Of a DNA stretch of 64,000 nt, positions 1 through 7,772 are shown in pieces. A program made the position numbers and the translations under genes. The stretch covers positions 1,691,426 through 1,755,425 of the forward strand of contig NZ_JAIEZN010000001.1 of the NCBI RefSeq assembly GCF_020169335.1, read 5' to 3'. This DNA is from Devosia aquimaris (GTDB taxonomy: Bacteria > Pseudomonadota > Alphaproteobacteria > Rhizobiales > Devosiaceae). Under the pieces are notes generated by a model. The model saw only the letters and a list, made by a program, of their open reading frames with translations. It was not told the DNA's origin and did no database searches. The first letter of the stretch is position 1. Every line of letters begins with the position of its first letter.

Positions 1-875
1 CCAGTCGCCACCCCACAGAGGGCCACGATCAGCCCACAGCCCAGCGCGAACACGACCGGATGCTGCCGCACCAGCGCGCCCGCGCGGCCAGGGAGACCGA
101 CGGCAAAGGCAATGACAACGCGGCTGAATCCGCCACCAGCCAGCCCGCACACCACACCCACCACCGGCACCGCCAGCCAATGAGTGCCCAGGGCCAGCGT
201 CACGCTGGAGCGGCCGAAATAGGTGTAATCGCCCAGGATCGCCAGCGAGGTCAGCCCTGCGACGATCACCGTGCCCAACACCAACCCGCTGGTCCGCAGC
301 TCAAAGGAACGGCTCATCTCTTCGATGCCGAACACAATGCCGGCCAATGGGGCATTGAAGGCTGCCGCAACGCCTGCCGCACCGCCAGCGAGCAGCAACC
401 CCGGCTGCCGGTGCGGCGCGAAGCGACCCAGGAAATACATGATCGAGGCGCCCACCTGCACGGTCGGCCCCTCGCGCCCTGCGGAAGCACCAATGGCCAG
501 GCCGGCGGTCAACAGCCCCATCTTGGCTATAGCCAGTCGCAGCGACACCAGTTTCTGCTTGGCCCCGGGATCGCTCAACTGGCGCGCCGCAATCACCTGC
601 GGAATGCCGCTCCCCTGTGCACCATCAAAATAGCGCTTGGTAACCCAGGCCAGCAGGGCAAAGCCCAGCGGCGTCACCAGCAAGGGCAGATAGGGCCACT
701 GTCGCGCCACCACAAAGAACCAGGACTGTGCGCCGTCGGCCAGGAAGGCCATGGCCACCGCCGCCAGCCCCACCAACACACCGCCCAGCATGAACAGCGC
801 CCGTCGCCGCAACCGCGGCAGCCAGATGCGATTCCAGCGCAATGCCAGCGCCTGTTTGAAGCTGCGCGAACCCAT
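1..875 (-). CDS. ClC-family chloride channel/antiporter, N-terminal part (cut by window start)
   Basis: This frame is open to the left edge, so only the N-terminal ~291 residues are present. The start is the ATG at 875, just after the gnd terminator. The translation shows both ClC selectivity-filter signatures in order: GSGIPQV (about residue 100) and GREGP (about residue 145). The GREGP glutamate is the gating/proton glutamate of the family. The 'FGIEEM' region and several long hydrophobic helices also fit. ClC proteins are inner-membrane Cl- channels or Cl-/H+ exchangers used in acid or osmotic tolerance. The C-terminal filter segment and inner-gate tyrosine lie outside the window, so channel versus exchanger cannot be decided. 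Confidence 0.9.
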   Translation of the reverse strand, partial: MGSRSFKQALALRWNRIWLPRLRRRALFMLGGVLVGLAAVAMAFLADGAQSWFFVVARQWPYLPLLVTPLGFALLAWVTKRYFDGAQGSGIPQVIAARQLSDPGAKQKLVSLRLAIAKMGLLTAGLAIGASAGREGPTVQVGASIMYFLGRFAPHRQPGLLLAGGAAGVAAAFNAPLAGIVFGIEEMSRSFELRTSGLVLGTVIVAGLTSLAILGDYTYFGRSSVTLALGTHWLAVPVVGVVCGLAGGGFSRVVIAFAVGLPGRAGALVRQHPVVFALGCGLIVALCGVAT

Positions 876-895
876 GACTCTTCCAGACAGAAATG

Positions 896-925
896 CAAAA
901 GGCGCCGGGGTGAACCGGCGCCTTC
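896..925 (-). terminator. Rho-independent terminator of gnd
   Basis: A perfect 8-bp stem (GGCGCCGG / CCGGCGCC) with a 6-nt loop lies 20 bp past the gnd stop. Read on the minus strand it is followed by TTTTGCATTT. It separates gnd from the ClC gene. Confidence 0.75.
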
Positions 926-943
926 CTTAAATCACTCAGAGGC

Positions 944-2362
944 TCACTTGCCCAGCGTTGATGGCCAGGTGCCGTGCAGGTCCGTGCCGCGGCCGACGAT
1001 CTCGAAGCCATGTGCGCCGAAGAAGTCACGCTGGCCCTGGATCAAATTGGCTGTGCCCTGGCCCTGGCGGTAGCTGTCGAAGTAGCTGAGCGCCGCAGAC
1101 AGGCAGATCATGGGGAATTCGCCGGTGGCAGCGGCGGCCACAACCTTGCGCAGGCTGGGGTGGCTGTCCTTCATGATGGCGACGAAATCGGGCACCACCA
1201 GCAGGTTGGTATTGCCACCCTTGGCATAGGCCGAGCTCATCTGATCGAGGAAACGTGAGCGGATGATGCAGCCGGCGCGCCAGATCTTGGCGATGGTGGC
1301 CAGCGGCAGCGCCCAGCCGTTTTCTTCCGATGCCTTGGCAATCACCGCAAAGCCCTGGGCATAGCTGACAATCTTGCCGGCCAGCAGCGCCTTTTCCAGC
1401 TCGGCCAGGGTCACGTCGGTCTTGGCGCGATCGGGCTTGCCATAGATGGCCTCGGCCGCCACGCGCTCATCCTTGCGCGACGAGATCGAGCGGGCCGCCA
1501 CGGCGCCCTCGATGGCCGTTGCCGGCACGCCCATCTGCTGGGCAGCAATGGCGGACCAGACGCCGGTGCCCTTCTGGCCGGCCTTGTCGAGAATCAGCTC
1601 GACCAGCGGCTTGCCGGTTTCGCCATCGACGGCGTCCAGCACATGGCCGGTGATTTCGATGAGATAGGAGTTGAGCGGGCCCTTGTTCCATTCCTTGAAC
1701 ACGGCGGCGCAATCCTTGGGCGACATGCCCAGGCCATCGCGCATCACGCCATAGACTTCGGCGATCATCTGCATGTCGCCATATTCAATGCCGTTGTGGA
1801 TGGTCTTGACGAAGTGGCCGGCGCCACCTTCGCCCAGATAGGCGCAGCAGCTCTCGCCATTGAACTTGGCGGCGATCGCGGTCAGCACGGCCTCGGCATT
1901 GTGCCACTGCTCCTTGGAGCCGCCCACCATGATGGAGGGACCGTGACGGGCGCCTTCTTCACCACCCGAAACGCCGACGCCCAGATAACCGATGCCCTTG
2001 GGCTTGAGATAATCGAAGCGGCGCTGCGTATCGGTGAACAGCGAATTGCCGCACTCGATGATGGCATCGCCCTTGTCCAGATGCGGCAGCAGCTCCTCGA
2101 TCATTTCGTCCACCGGCTTGCCGGCCTTGACCATGATGATGATCGAGCGCGGTGCCTTGATGGCCTGAACGAACTTGGCCAGGTCGGCTTCGGGGATGAC
2201 CTTGCCGTCCAGGCCCTGTGCCTTGGCCGTGACGACAAAGTCATCAATACGCGACGCGGTGCGGTTGTGTACGGCGACGGTGTAGCCTTTTTCGGCGATG
2301 TTGAGGGCCAGGTTCGAGCCCATCACAGCAAGGCCGATCAGGCCAATATCAGCTGTCGACAT
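944..2362 (-). CDS. gnd: 6-phosphogluconate dehydrogenase, decarboxylating
   Basis: This 472-residue protein is the usual length of the long dimeric Gnd class. It oxidatively decarboxylates 6-phosphogluconate to ribulose 5-phosphate with NADP+ in the cytosolic pentose phosphate pathway. The N-terminus has the Rossmann dinucleotide motif GLAVMGSNLALNI. The substrate-binding region has VSGGEEGARHGPS, followed by the catalytic HFVKTIHNGIEYGDMQ segment with its lysine. The C-terminal helical domain is complete. An AGGA-type RBS (GGAAGGA) precedes the ATG. The gene is divergent from an idnO-like/gntK pair whose kinase makes its substrate, so the 194-bp gap between them probably carries a shared control region. 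rpe, which uses the Gnd product, is also in this window. Confidence 0.96.
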   Translation of the reverse strand: MSTADIGLIGLAVMGSNLALNIAEKGYTVAVHNRTASRIDDFVVTAKAQGLDGKVIPEADLAKFVQAIKAPRSIIIMVKAGKPVDEMIEELLPHLDKGDAIIECGNSLFTDTQRRFDYLKPKGIGYLGVGVSGGEEGARHGPSIMVGGSKEQWHNAEAVLTAIAAKFNGESCCAYLGEGGAGHFVKTIHNGIEYGDMQMIAEVYGVMRDGLGMSPKDCAAVFKEWNKGPLNSYLIEITGHVLDAVDGETGKPLVELILDKAGQKGTGVWSAIAAQQMGVPATAIEGAVAARSISSRKDERVAAEAIYGKPDRAKTDVTLAELEKALLAGKIVSYAQGFAVIAKASEENGWALPLATIAKIWRAGCIIRSRFLDQMSSAYAKGGNTNLLVVPDFVAIMKDSHPSLRKVVAAAATGEFPMICLSAALSYFDSYRQGQGTANLIQGQRDFFGAHGFEIVGRGTDLHGTWPSTLGK

Positions 2363-2556
2363 ACCAGCAGTCCTTCCGAGGATTTTCGTCTATCATGCGC
2401 ACACGACGCTGCGCGCGGCGGCGAACCTGACCACAATACGGCGGCGGACGGAAGCCGCAATCACGCATTTTTGGCCCAAATTCGCCGTCTTGTATGGTAG
2501 TTTTTCTTGCTAGGTCAATCCCGCAGATCCCAGACCCGCCAAATCGGAGACGCCCC

Positions 2557-3321
2557 ATGCCATCCCCCTTCGATCTGACCGGCAAGCGCGCCCTGGTCAC
2601 CGGCTCGAGCCGCGGCCTGGGACTGGCCATGGCGCGTGCCCTGGCCGAGGCCGGCGCCGCCGTGGTGCTCAACGCCCGCGACACCGTCGCCCTGGGCGCT
2701 GCCGCCAAGGATCTCGCCGAAGCCGGCGCCACCGTTCATGCCGTGGCCTTCGACGTCACCAGCCGCGACAGCATCAACGAGGCCATCACCCATATCGAGG
2801 ATGAGATCGGCCCCATCGACATCCTGGTCAACAATGCCGGCATGCAGTTCCGCTCGAGCCTTGAGGCCTTCCCGCCGGAAAAATTCGACCAGGTCATCGC
2901 CACCAATTTCACCTCGGTGTTCAACGTCAGCCAGCCCGTCGCCCGCTATATGATTGCCCGCGGCGCCGGCCGCATCATCAATATCTGCTCGCTGCTGTCG
3001 GACATGTCGCGCCCGTCGGTGGCCCCCTATGCCGCCACCAAGGCCGCGGTCGCCAATCTCACGCGCGGCATGGCCGTCGACTGGGCCCGCCATGGCCTCA
3101 ACGTCAACGGCATCGCGCCAGGCTATTTTGCCACCGAACTCAATGAGGCCCTGCTCAAGGACGAAAAGTTCAACAACTGGATCGAAACCCGCACCCCCAT
3201 GGGCCGCTGGGGCCAGCCTGAAGAACTGGGCGGCGCTGTCGTCTTTCTCGCCTCACCTGCCGCCGCCTTCGTCAACGGCCACATCCTCTACGTGGATGGC
3301 GCCTTTACAGCCACGGTCTGA
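2557..3321 (+). CDS. SDR oxidoreductase, gluconate 5-dehydrogenase-like
   Basis: This is a classical short-chain dehydrogenase of 254 residues. It has the cofactor motif TGSSRGLG (about 15-22), NNAG, an upstream serine in the 'ICSLLS' strand, and the active-site YAATK. I chose the ATG at 2557, after GGAGA, over the in-frame codon at 2494, because the protein then begins directly at the Rossmann fold. Three bases separate it from gluconokinase and it is divergent from gnd. That context supports interconversion of gluconate and 5-ketogluconate (IdnO/Gno type), which would feed gluconate to the kinase. The family assignment is firm; the substrate is inferred from neighbours only. Confidence 0.85.
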   Translation: MPSPFDLTGKRALVTGSSRGLGLAMARALAEAGAAVVLNARDTVALGAAAKDLAEAGATVHAVAFDVTSRDSINEAITHIEDEIGPIDILVNNAGMQFRSSLEAFPPEKFDQVIATNFTSVFNVSQPVARYMIARGAGRIINICSLLSDMSRPSVAPYAATKAAVANLTRGMAVDWARHGLNVNGIAPGYFATELNEALLKDEKFNNWIETRTPMGRWGQPEELGGAVVFLASPAAAFVNGHILYVDGAFTATV

Positions 3322-3324
3322 CCC

Positions 3325-3867
3325 ATGTCGCTCTCCCCTGCCCGCATCATCATCGCCATGGGCGTCAGCTCATCGGGAAAATCCACGGTCGGGCAATCCA
3401 TCGCCCGCCGGCTGCATGTGCCGTTCCTCGACGGCGACGGCTATCATCCGCCTGCCAACGTCGAGAAAATGCGCTCGGGAACGCCGCTGACCGATGAGGA
3501 TCGCTGGCCCTGGCTGGAAAAGCTCGCCGTGGCCCTGCACGAAGCCGCCGAGCGCAAGGGCGCATCCGTCGGCGCCTGTTCGGCGCTCAAGAAGGTCTAT
3601 CGAGACTATCTGGTTGAAAAAGCTGGCGAGCCAATCCTGTTCGTCTATCTCGACGGCAGCCGCGAGGTCATTGGCGAGCGCATGGCGCGGCGACAGCATG
3701 AATACATGCCCACCAGCCTGCTCGACAGCCAGTTCGCCACGCTTGAAGTGCCGGACCCCGCCAGCGAGAACGTGCTGCCCGTGCCGGTGACCGACAGCGT
3801 CGAGGCCATCACCCGCACCGTGATCAAGTCGCTCGATCACCTTCGCAGCTTCAAGCGCTGGCAATAG
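3325..3867 (+). CDS. gntK: Gluconokinase
   Basis: This 180-residue P-loop kinase matches the GntK/IdnK family. The Walker A motif is GVSSSGKST near the N-terminus. The family blocks FLDGDGYHPPANVEKM, GTPLTDEDRWPWL and the 'CSALKKVYRDYL' region follow. It phosphorylates D-gluconate to 6-phosphogluconate with ATP in the cytosol. The gene follows the SDR after 3 bp and is almost certainly cotranscribed with it. Its product is the substrate of the divergently encoded Gnd, so the three genes form a gluconate entry module into the pentose phosphate (or Entner-Doudoroff) pathway. No gluconate importer is visible in the window. Confidence 0.93.
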   Translation: MSLSPARIIIAMGVSSSGKSTVGQSIARRLHVPFLDGDGYHPPANVEKMRSGTPLTDEDRWPWLEKLAVALHEAAERKGASVGACSALKKVYRDYLVEKAGEPILFVYLDGSREVIGERMARRQHEYMPTSLLDSQFATLEVPDPASENVLPVPVTDSVEAITRTVIKSLDHLRSFKRWQ

Positions 3868-3870
3868 CCG

Positions 3871-3898
3871 CAAAAAAGGGCGACCAAGATGGCCGCCC
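3871..3898. terminator. Hairpin between convergent gntK and SDR gene
   Basis: An imperfect stem (GGGCG-ACC / GGC-CGCCC, loop AAGAT) is preceded by CAAAAAA on the plus strand. It therefore reads as hairpin plus T-run for the minus-strand SDR gene. It may also stop gntK transcription. Confidence 0.55.
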
Positions 3899-3918
3899 CA
3901 GTTGCTACTGCGCGAGGG

Positions 3919-4671
3919 CTATTGCGCAGTAAAGCCGCCATCTACCACGTGGTAGGAACCGGTGATGTTGGATGCGGCGTCGGACAGCAGGAACAGCGTC
4001 AGCGCCGCCACTTCGTCGCCCGTGCCCAGCCGCCCGATCGGGTGCATGGCCTTGAGCCCGTCATGGGCTTCCTTGGGCATGGCCGAAAGCAGCGGCGTAT
4101 CGATGAAGCCGGGGCCAACCGCCGTCACGCGAATGCCCTTCTTGGCGTAGTCGAGCGCCGCCGACTTGGTCATGCCGACAACGCCATGCTTGGCCGTGAC
4201 ATAGGCCGGCGCATTCGGAAAGGCGACTGACCCCAGGATCGAGGCCATGTTGACGATGGCGCCGCCGCCCTTCTTGAGCATGGCCGCAATCTCGAACTTC
4301 ATGGAATAGAAGACGCTGTTGAGGTTGACGTCGATGACCTTGTGCCAGTCGTCAAAGCCGTAGTCGCCCAAAGGCGCCGCCTTGCCGCCAATGCCGGCGT
4401 TGTTCACGGCCAGATCGAGACCGCCATAGGTGTCGACCGCAAACTGCACTGCCGATTCCACCTGGTCCATCTTGCCAACATCGACGGCCACGGCAGCCGC
4501 ATCCCCGCCGGCCGCCTTGATGGCCTTGACCACTGTCTCGGCGCTGTCGAGCTTGAGATCGGCCACAACCACCTTGGCACCGCGCTCGCCCAGTTGCAGC
4601 GCGATGGCCTCGCCGATGCCCGAACCGGCACCGGTTACAAATGCGACTTTGCCATCAAAATCCTTGGCCAT
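3919..4671 (-). CDS. SDR family oxidoreductase
   Basis: This is a 250-residue classical SDR with TGAGSGIG at the N-terminus, NNAGIGG, and the catalytic YVTAK; the 'NITGSYHVVDGG' tail is typical. I chose the ATG at 4671, preceded by AGGAGA, rather than the upstream in-frame codon at 4719, because the protein then starts at MAKDFDGK. It converges on gntK and has its own hairpin. The family covers NAD(P)-dependent oxidation or reduction of sugars, steroids and 3-oxoacyl groups, and nothing in the sequence fixes the substrate. An aspartate-type acidic residue after the second strand (VADL) suggests NAD(H) preference. Confidence 0.85.
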   Translation of the reverse strand: MAKDFDGKVAFVTGAGSGIGEAIALQLGERGAKVVVADLKLDSAETVVKAIKAAGGDAAAVAVDVGKMDQVESAVQFAVDTYGGLDLAVNNAGIGGKAAPLGDYGFDDWHKVIDVNLNSVFYSMKFEIAAMLKKGGGAIVNMASILGSVAFPNAPAYVTAKHGVVGMTKSAALDYAKKGIRVTAVGPGFIDTPLLSAMPKEAHDGLKAMHPIGRLGTGDEVAALTLFLLSDAASNITGSYHVVDGGFTAQ

Positions 4672-4778
4672 TTTCGTCTCCTTTGTTGTCCCCGATATAT
4701 GGGGACCCAAAAGAGCCAATGCGATGGCGCAGAACGATTTTTCGGTAAAATTTCTTTACTCGTGACGTTTTGACGCGG

Positions 4779-5252
4779 CTAGGACGCGACCCAGGGCGCC
4801 CCCTCGCGCGCCAGGCTTGCATTGTTGTAGCGGTCGTCCTGGCTCACCTCCTGCCCCACCCAGTCGGGCAGCGGCACGCTCTGCCACTGGCTGTCCAGTT
4901 CCACCTCCGCCAGCACAAGGCCCGCGTGGCGCCCCTCGAACACATCCACCTCCCACACCAGCCCCTGATAGGGCACGATATGGCGGCGCTTCTCGATCAC
5001 ATGCGGCGCCGCCAGCGCCAGCAATTCCCGCGCGTCGTCGATGGGGATGGGATATTCGAACTCGCTGCGCACGATGCCCCGGGCCTGCCCCTTGAGCGTA
5101 ATGACGGCACTGGCATCGTCGGTGCTGCGCACCCGTACTGTCGCCTTGGCATTGGACGAGAGATAGCCCTGTCGCAGCAGCGAACTGGCTGTGACCGCGT
5201 CGCGCCAGTCATCGGAGCGGACCAAGAACTTGCGTTCGATCTCGATGCCCAT
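4779..5252 (-). CDS. CYTH domain protein (inorganic triphosphatase/adenylate-cyclase-like)
   Basis: This 157-residue single-domain protein has the defining ExExK motif at its very N-terminus (E4, E6, K8). Alternating charged strands follow (VRVRST, TLKG, EFEYPI, EKRRHIV, WEVDVFEG, LAEVEL), as expected for the triphosphate tunnel fold. Bacterial members hydrolyse inorganic triphosphate or thiamine triphosphate, and some act as class IV adenylate cyclases. The start at 5252 is 2 bp after the ogt stop, so the two genes are translationally adjacent. There is no CHAD domain. The fold is clear; the substrate is unknown. Confidence 0.87.
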   Translation of the reverse strand: MGIEIERKFLVRSDDWRDAVTASSLLRQGYLSSNAKATVRVRSTDDASAVITLKGQARGIVRSEFEYPIPIDDARELLALAAPHVIEKRRHIVPYQGLVWEVDVFEGRHAGLVLAEVELDSQWQSVPLPDWVGQEVSQDDRYNNASLAREGAPWVAS

Positions 5253-5254
5253 GG

Positions 5255-5791
5255 CTAGAACCCAAACCCCAACTGCCCGGCCGGCACGCCCGGCTCCACG
5301 CCCTCCAGCGCCAGCATGCGCCGCTTGGCCTCGGCCCCGCCCGGCGCCGAGAACCCGCCCGCCTTGCCGTCGCTGGCCAGCACGCGGTGGCACGGAATGA
5401 TCAGCGGCACGGGATTGGCACCCATGGCCGCGCCGACGGCCCGCGACAGGCCAACGTCGCCCAATTGCCGCGCCAAGGCGCCATAACTGGTCGTCGCGCC
5501 CCAGCCAATCTGCAGCAAGAGGGCGTAGCAGCGGCGGTTGAAATCGGACACCGCCTGCAGGTCGAGCGGCACATCGGAGAAGTCCACCGCCTCCCCCTCC
5601 GCATAGTCCTCGATACGGTCGATCACCGCTGCCACCGCCCGGTTCGGCTCACCGGGTACCGCGCCGTCGCGATTGATGCGCTGGTGCAGCGCGTCGCGCG
5701 CCAGACCAGGCAATTGCAGCCTGGCCACGCCTGCCTCTGTCCAGCCGATGCCGAAGGCGCCCAGTGCCGTATCGAATATCATGGTCTCCAT
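5255..5791 (-). CDS. ogt: Methylated-DNA--[protein]-cysteine S-methyltransferase
   Basis: The C-terminal half has the suicide active site IPCHRV, followed by the LALEG-type end. The preceding GWGATTSYGALARQLG helix-turn-helix/arginine-finger region also fits Ogt/MGMT. The protein removes alkyl groups from O6-alkylguanine in DNA by irreversible transfer to its own cysteine. From the ATG at 5791 it is 178 residues, a normal Ogt length. A longer in-frame start at 5869 would run through the csbD terminator and is rejected. It is the first gene of a two-gene unit with the CYTH protein. Confidence 0.92.
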   Translation of the reverse strand: METMIFDTALGAFGIGWTEAGVARLQLPGLARDALHQRINRDGAVPGEPNRAVAAVIDRIEDYAEGEAVDFSDVPLDLQAVSDFNRRCYALLLQIGWGATTSYGALARQLGDVGLSRAVGAAMGANPVPLIIPCHRVLASDGKAGGFSAPGGAEAKRRMLALEGVEPGVPAGQLGFGF

Positions 5792-5833
5792 GGCCCGAGC
5801 ATAGGATGGGCGGTCGCGCCGTGCCAGCCCGAC

Positions 5834-5862
5834 AAAAAAGAAGGCCGCCCCGAAGGGCGGCC
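5834..5862 (-). terminator. Rho-independent terminator of csbD-like gene
   Basis: A perfect 8-bp stem (GGCCGCCC / GGGCGGCC) with a 4-nt loop is followed on the minus strand by TTCTTTTTTG. It lies 30 bp past the CsbD stop and before the ogt start. Confidence 0.8.
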
Positions 5863-5892
5863 TGTGCATGGGTCGCAGAATTGTCGCGGACG

Positions 5893-6075
5893 CTACTTCT
5901 TGAGCGCGTCGCGGACAGCTTCCTTGGCTTCGCCGATCTTCTGCTGGGTCTTGCCGGCAGCCTTGTCGAGCTTGCCTTCTGCCTGCAGTTTCTCATTGTC
6001 GGTCAGACCGCCGACAGCATCCTTGACAGCGCCTTCAGCCTGCTTGGCTATGCCCTTGGCTTCGTCCTTATGCAT
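5893..6075 (-). CDS. CsbD family stress-response protein
   Basis: This is a 60-residue, highly charged helical protein rich in Lys, Ala, Glu and Gly. It has the CsbD pattern: KGIAKQAEGAVKDAVG, then KLQAEGKLDKAAG, then a KIGEAKEAVRDAL tail. The ATG at 6075 has AGGAG eight bases upstream. CsbD-like proteins are small, unstructured, abundant cytosolic proteins induced by general stress; their molecular role is unknown. It forms a single-gene unit with its own terminator. I looked for an EcfG-type promoter (GGAAC-N16/17-CGTT) upstream and did not find a clear one. Confidence 0.88.
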   Translation of the reverse strand: MHKDEAKGIAKQAEGAVKDAVGGLTDNEKLQAEGKLDKAAGKTQQKIGEAKEAVRDALKK

Positions 6076-6318
6076 GCGAGTCTCCTGTTCATGGGGTTGT
6101 CTGGTCCTGTGCATGGTCCCGATGCGACGCGAACCGCGACATCGTCCGGCACTGGACATGGGCTGGATCAACACATCTGCGTTCATCTGCCGTTGGACGC
6201 AGCAGACACGCAGAACAAGACCGCAATGAGGCACCTGCGGTTTGCTCCGATCACGAAAGCCGGCCGCTTTACTGTCCCGACGCGCTGTTGCTGAACCTGC
6301 TGCGCCTCTGCTAGAGCC

Positions 6319-6996
6319 ATGCCCATGCCCGGTCCCATGCCCACGCTGGCCAATTACCAGCCCCCCCAAGAGCCCTATCTGTCCGTCCTCCACCAGGACG
6401 ACGATATTCTTGTGCTCGACAAGCAGAGCGGGTTGCTCAGCGTGCCGGGCAAGGACCCCTCGCTGTGGGATTGCCTGGAATATCGCGCTCGCCAGACCTG
6501 GCCCACCGCCGGCATGTGCCATCGGCTCGACAAGGACACTTCGGGCGTCTTGGTCATGGCGCTCAACAAGCGCGCCCATGGCCGCATCGGCAGCCAGTTC
6601 GAGCACCGCCAGACCACAAAGGCCTACATCGCCCGCGTCGCCGGCGTCATCGCCGAGGACTCCGGTCTCATCGACCTGCCTCTGGCGACCGACTGGGAGA
6701 ACAAGCCCCGCCAGCGCGTCGACTATGAAAACGGCCGTCCGTCGCAAACCGAATGGACCGTGCTGGAGCGCGAGGCCAATGCCACGCGCGTCCGCCTGCA
6801 TCCCCTCACCGGTCGCACGCACCAGCTCAGGGTTCACATGAAGGCCATCGGCCATGTGATTCTGGGCGATGTGTTTTATGGCGACGCCGAAACGCTGGCC
6901 GCCGCCGCACGGCTGCAATTGCACGCCGCCGAACTGGGCTTCACCCACCCCACCACGGGCGAATTCATGACCTTCGTGGCGCCCACGCCGTTCTGA
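6319..6996 (+). CDS. RluA-family rRNA/tRNA pseudouridine synthase
   Basis: This 225-residue protein carries the RluA signature HRLDKDTSG, which contains the catalytic aspartate. It is flanked by DDDILVLDKQSGLLSVPG and by LHPLTGRTHQLRVHM near the C-terminus. There is no N-terminal S4 domain. Size and architecture match RluA proper, which converts U746 of 23S rRNA and U32 of some tRNAs to pseudouridine. The start is uncertain because three methionines occur in the first seven residues. No obvious operon partner is present; the next gene is convergent 6 bp away. Confidence 0.88.
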   Translation: MPMPGPMPTLANYQPPQEPYLSVLHQDDDILVLDKQSGLLSVPGKDPSLWDCLEYRARQTWPTAGMCHRLDKDTSGVLVMALNKRAHGRIGSQFEHRQTTKAYIARVAGVIAEDSGLIDLPLATDWENKPRQRVDYENGRPSQTEWTVLEREANATRVRLHPLTGRTHQLRVHMKAIGHVILGDVFYGDAETLAAAARLQLHAAELGFTHPTTGEFMTFVAPTPF

Positions 6997-7002
6997 TGGC
7001 GG

Positions 7003-7290
7003 TCAGTCGCTCTCGGGCGGAAAACCGACTTCGATGCGTTGGAACAGGTGGCCCGGCTTCATGGTGTCGAGCCATTTGCGGAAATCGGCAACGTCCTTGA
7101 AACCGGCACGCCGCGCATCGGCCCCGGTGACATCGGCGGGGTCTATGTCATCAATGGCGCCGATGGCCATAACGCCCAGCTTGGTCTTGAGCGTGCCACC
7201 CGCCTTGACACTGGGCCGGCTCCAGCGGCGGAACACCAGATCGACCTGGCCGGCCTTGATCTGTTCGAGCAATTCGAGCTTGAGCAGCAT
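7003..7290 (-). CDS. Small ASCH/PUA-like hypothetical protein
   Basis: This 95-residue protein has the pattern of compact ASCH/PUA-like domains: LLEQIKAGQVDLVFRRW, then a 'KAGGTLKT..G' strand and a DARRAGF helix. Such domains are thought to bind RNA or modified bases. The ATG at 7290 overlaps the ridA stop (TGATG), so it is translated with ridA, downstream of tRNA-Leu. The assignment rests on recalled pattern similarity only and should be treated as tentative. No signal peptide or membrane segment is seen. Confidence 0.6.
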   Translation of the reverse strand: MLLKLELLEQIKAGQVDLVFRRWSRPSVKAGGTLKTKLGVMAIGAIDDIDPADVTGADARRAGFKDVADFRKWLDTMKPGHLFQRIEVGFPPESD

Positions 7291-7670
7291 CAGCCGAGCA
7301 CCCCCTGGGCGGTGATTTCAATGCGCAGCCCCTTGGCCAGCAGTTCCTTGACCACCACGGTGGCGCGCACCGGATAGGGTTTTGCGGTGAAATACTCGCG
7401 ATAGACCGCATTCATGCCCGGTGCATCGGCGGCGTCGATGAGAAAGATCTGCAGCATGACCAGGTTGGCAAGCGTGCCACCGGCGGCGCGGATGGCGATA
7501 TCGAGATTGTCGAGACACCGCCGCGTCTGCGCCTCGATGCCACCATCGACGATTTCGCCACTCACCGGATCCTCGGCAATGGCCACCAGCCAGACCTGCT
7601 GGCCCGCGCGCACCGCATCGCTGATGGGCACGGAGGATGGCGCAATCCCGGTCTCAATGGCTTCGATCAT
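7290..7670 (-). CDS. RidA family (YjgF/YER057c) protein
   Basis: This 126-residue protein has the Rid trimer fold pattern. The conserved C-terminal block PVRATVVVKELLAKGLRIEI carries the arginine that binds carboxylate substrates. RidA enzymes hydrolyse reactive enamines/imines such as 2-aminoacrylate made by PLP enzymes, protecting cytosolic targets; other subfamilies differ in substrate. The start codon lies 16 nt past the encoded CCA of tRNA-Leu, with AAGGGA between them, so expression from the tRNA transcript is plausible. Its stop overlaps the start of the next small gene. Confidence 0.9.
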   Translation of the reverse strand: MIEAIETGIAPSSVPISDAVRAGQQVWLVAIAEDPVSGEIVDGGIEAQTRRCLDNLDIAIRAAGGTLANLVMLQIFLIDAADAPGMNAVYREYFTAKPYPVRATVVVKELLAKGLRIEITAQGVLG

Positions 7671-7686
7671 GGTGTCCCTTTCGCTC

Positions 7687-7772
7687 TGGTGCGGGCGGCG
7701 GGACTCGAACCCGCACGGGGATACCCCCTCCGGATTTTAAGTCCGGTGTGTCTACCATTCCACCACGCCCGC
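7687..7772 (-). tRNA. tRNA-Leu (anticodon UAA), CCA encoded
   Basis: The minus strand folds as a type II tRNA. The acceptor stem is GCGGGCG / CGCCCGC. The D-arm is present, and the anticodon stem CCGGA / TCCGG holds the loop CTTAAAA (anticodon TAA). A long variable arm follows, then the T-arm with GGTTCGAAC. The discriminator A is followed by genome-encoded CCA. It decodes the UUA leucine codon, which is very rare in the genes of this window. It sits immediately upstream of ridA on the same strand. Confidence 0.93.

Noticed and set aside
60-1073. 337-residue open frame on the plus strand at the left edge
   Set aside because: It covers the ClC gene and the gnd terminator and encodes a Gln/His/Arg-rich sequence; the ClC signatures on the opposite strand settle the matter.
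5792-5869. Longer N-terminus for the O6-methylguanine methyltransferase
   Set aside because: The extension would translate the csbD terminator hairpin and gives a non-homologous leader.
5893-6318. EcfG-type general-stress promoter for the CsbD gene
   Set aside because: I looked for GGAAC-N16/17-CGTT upstream and found only weak partial matches.
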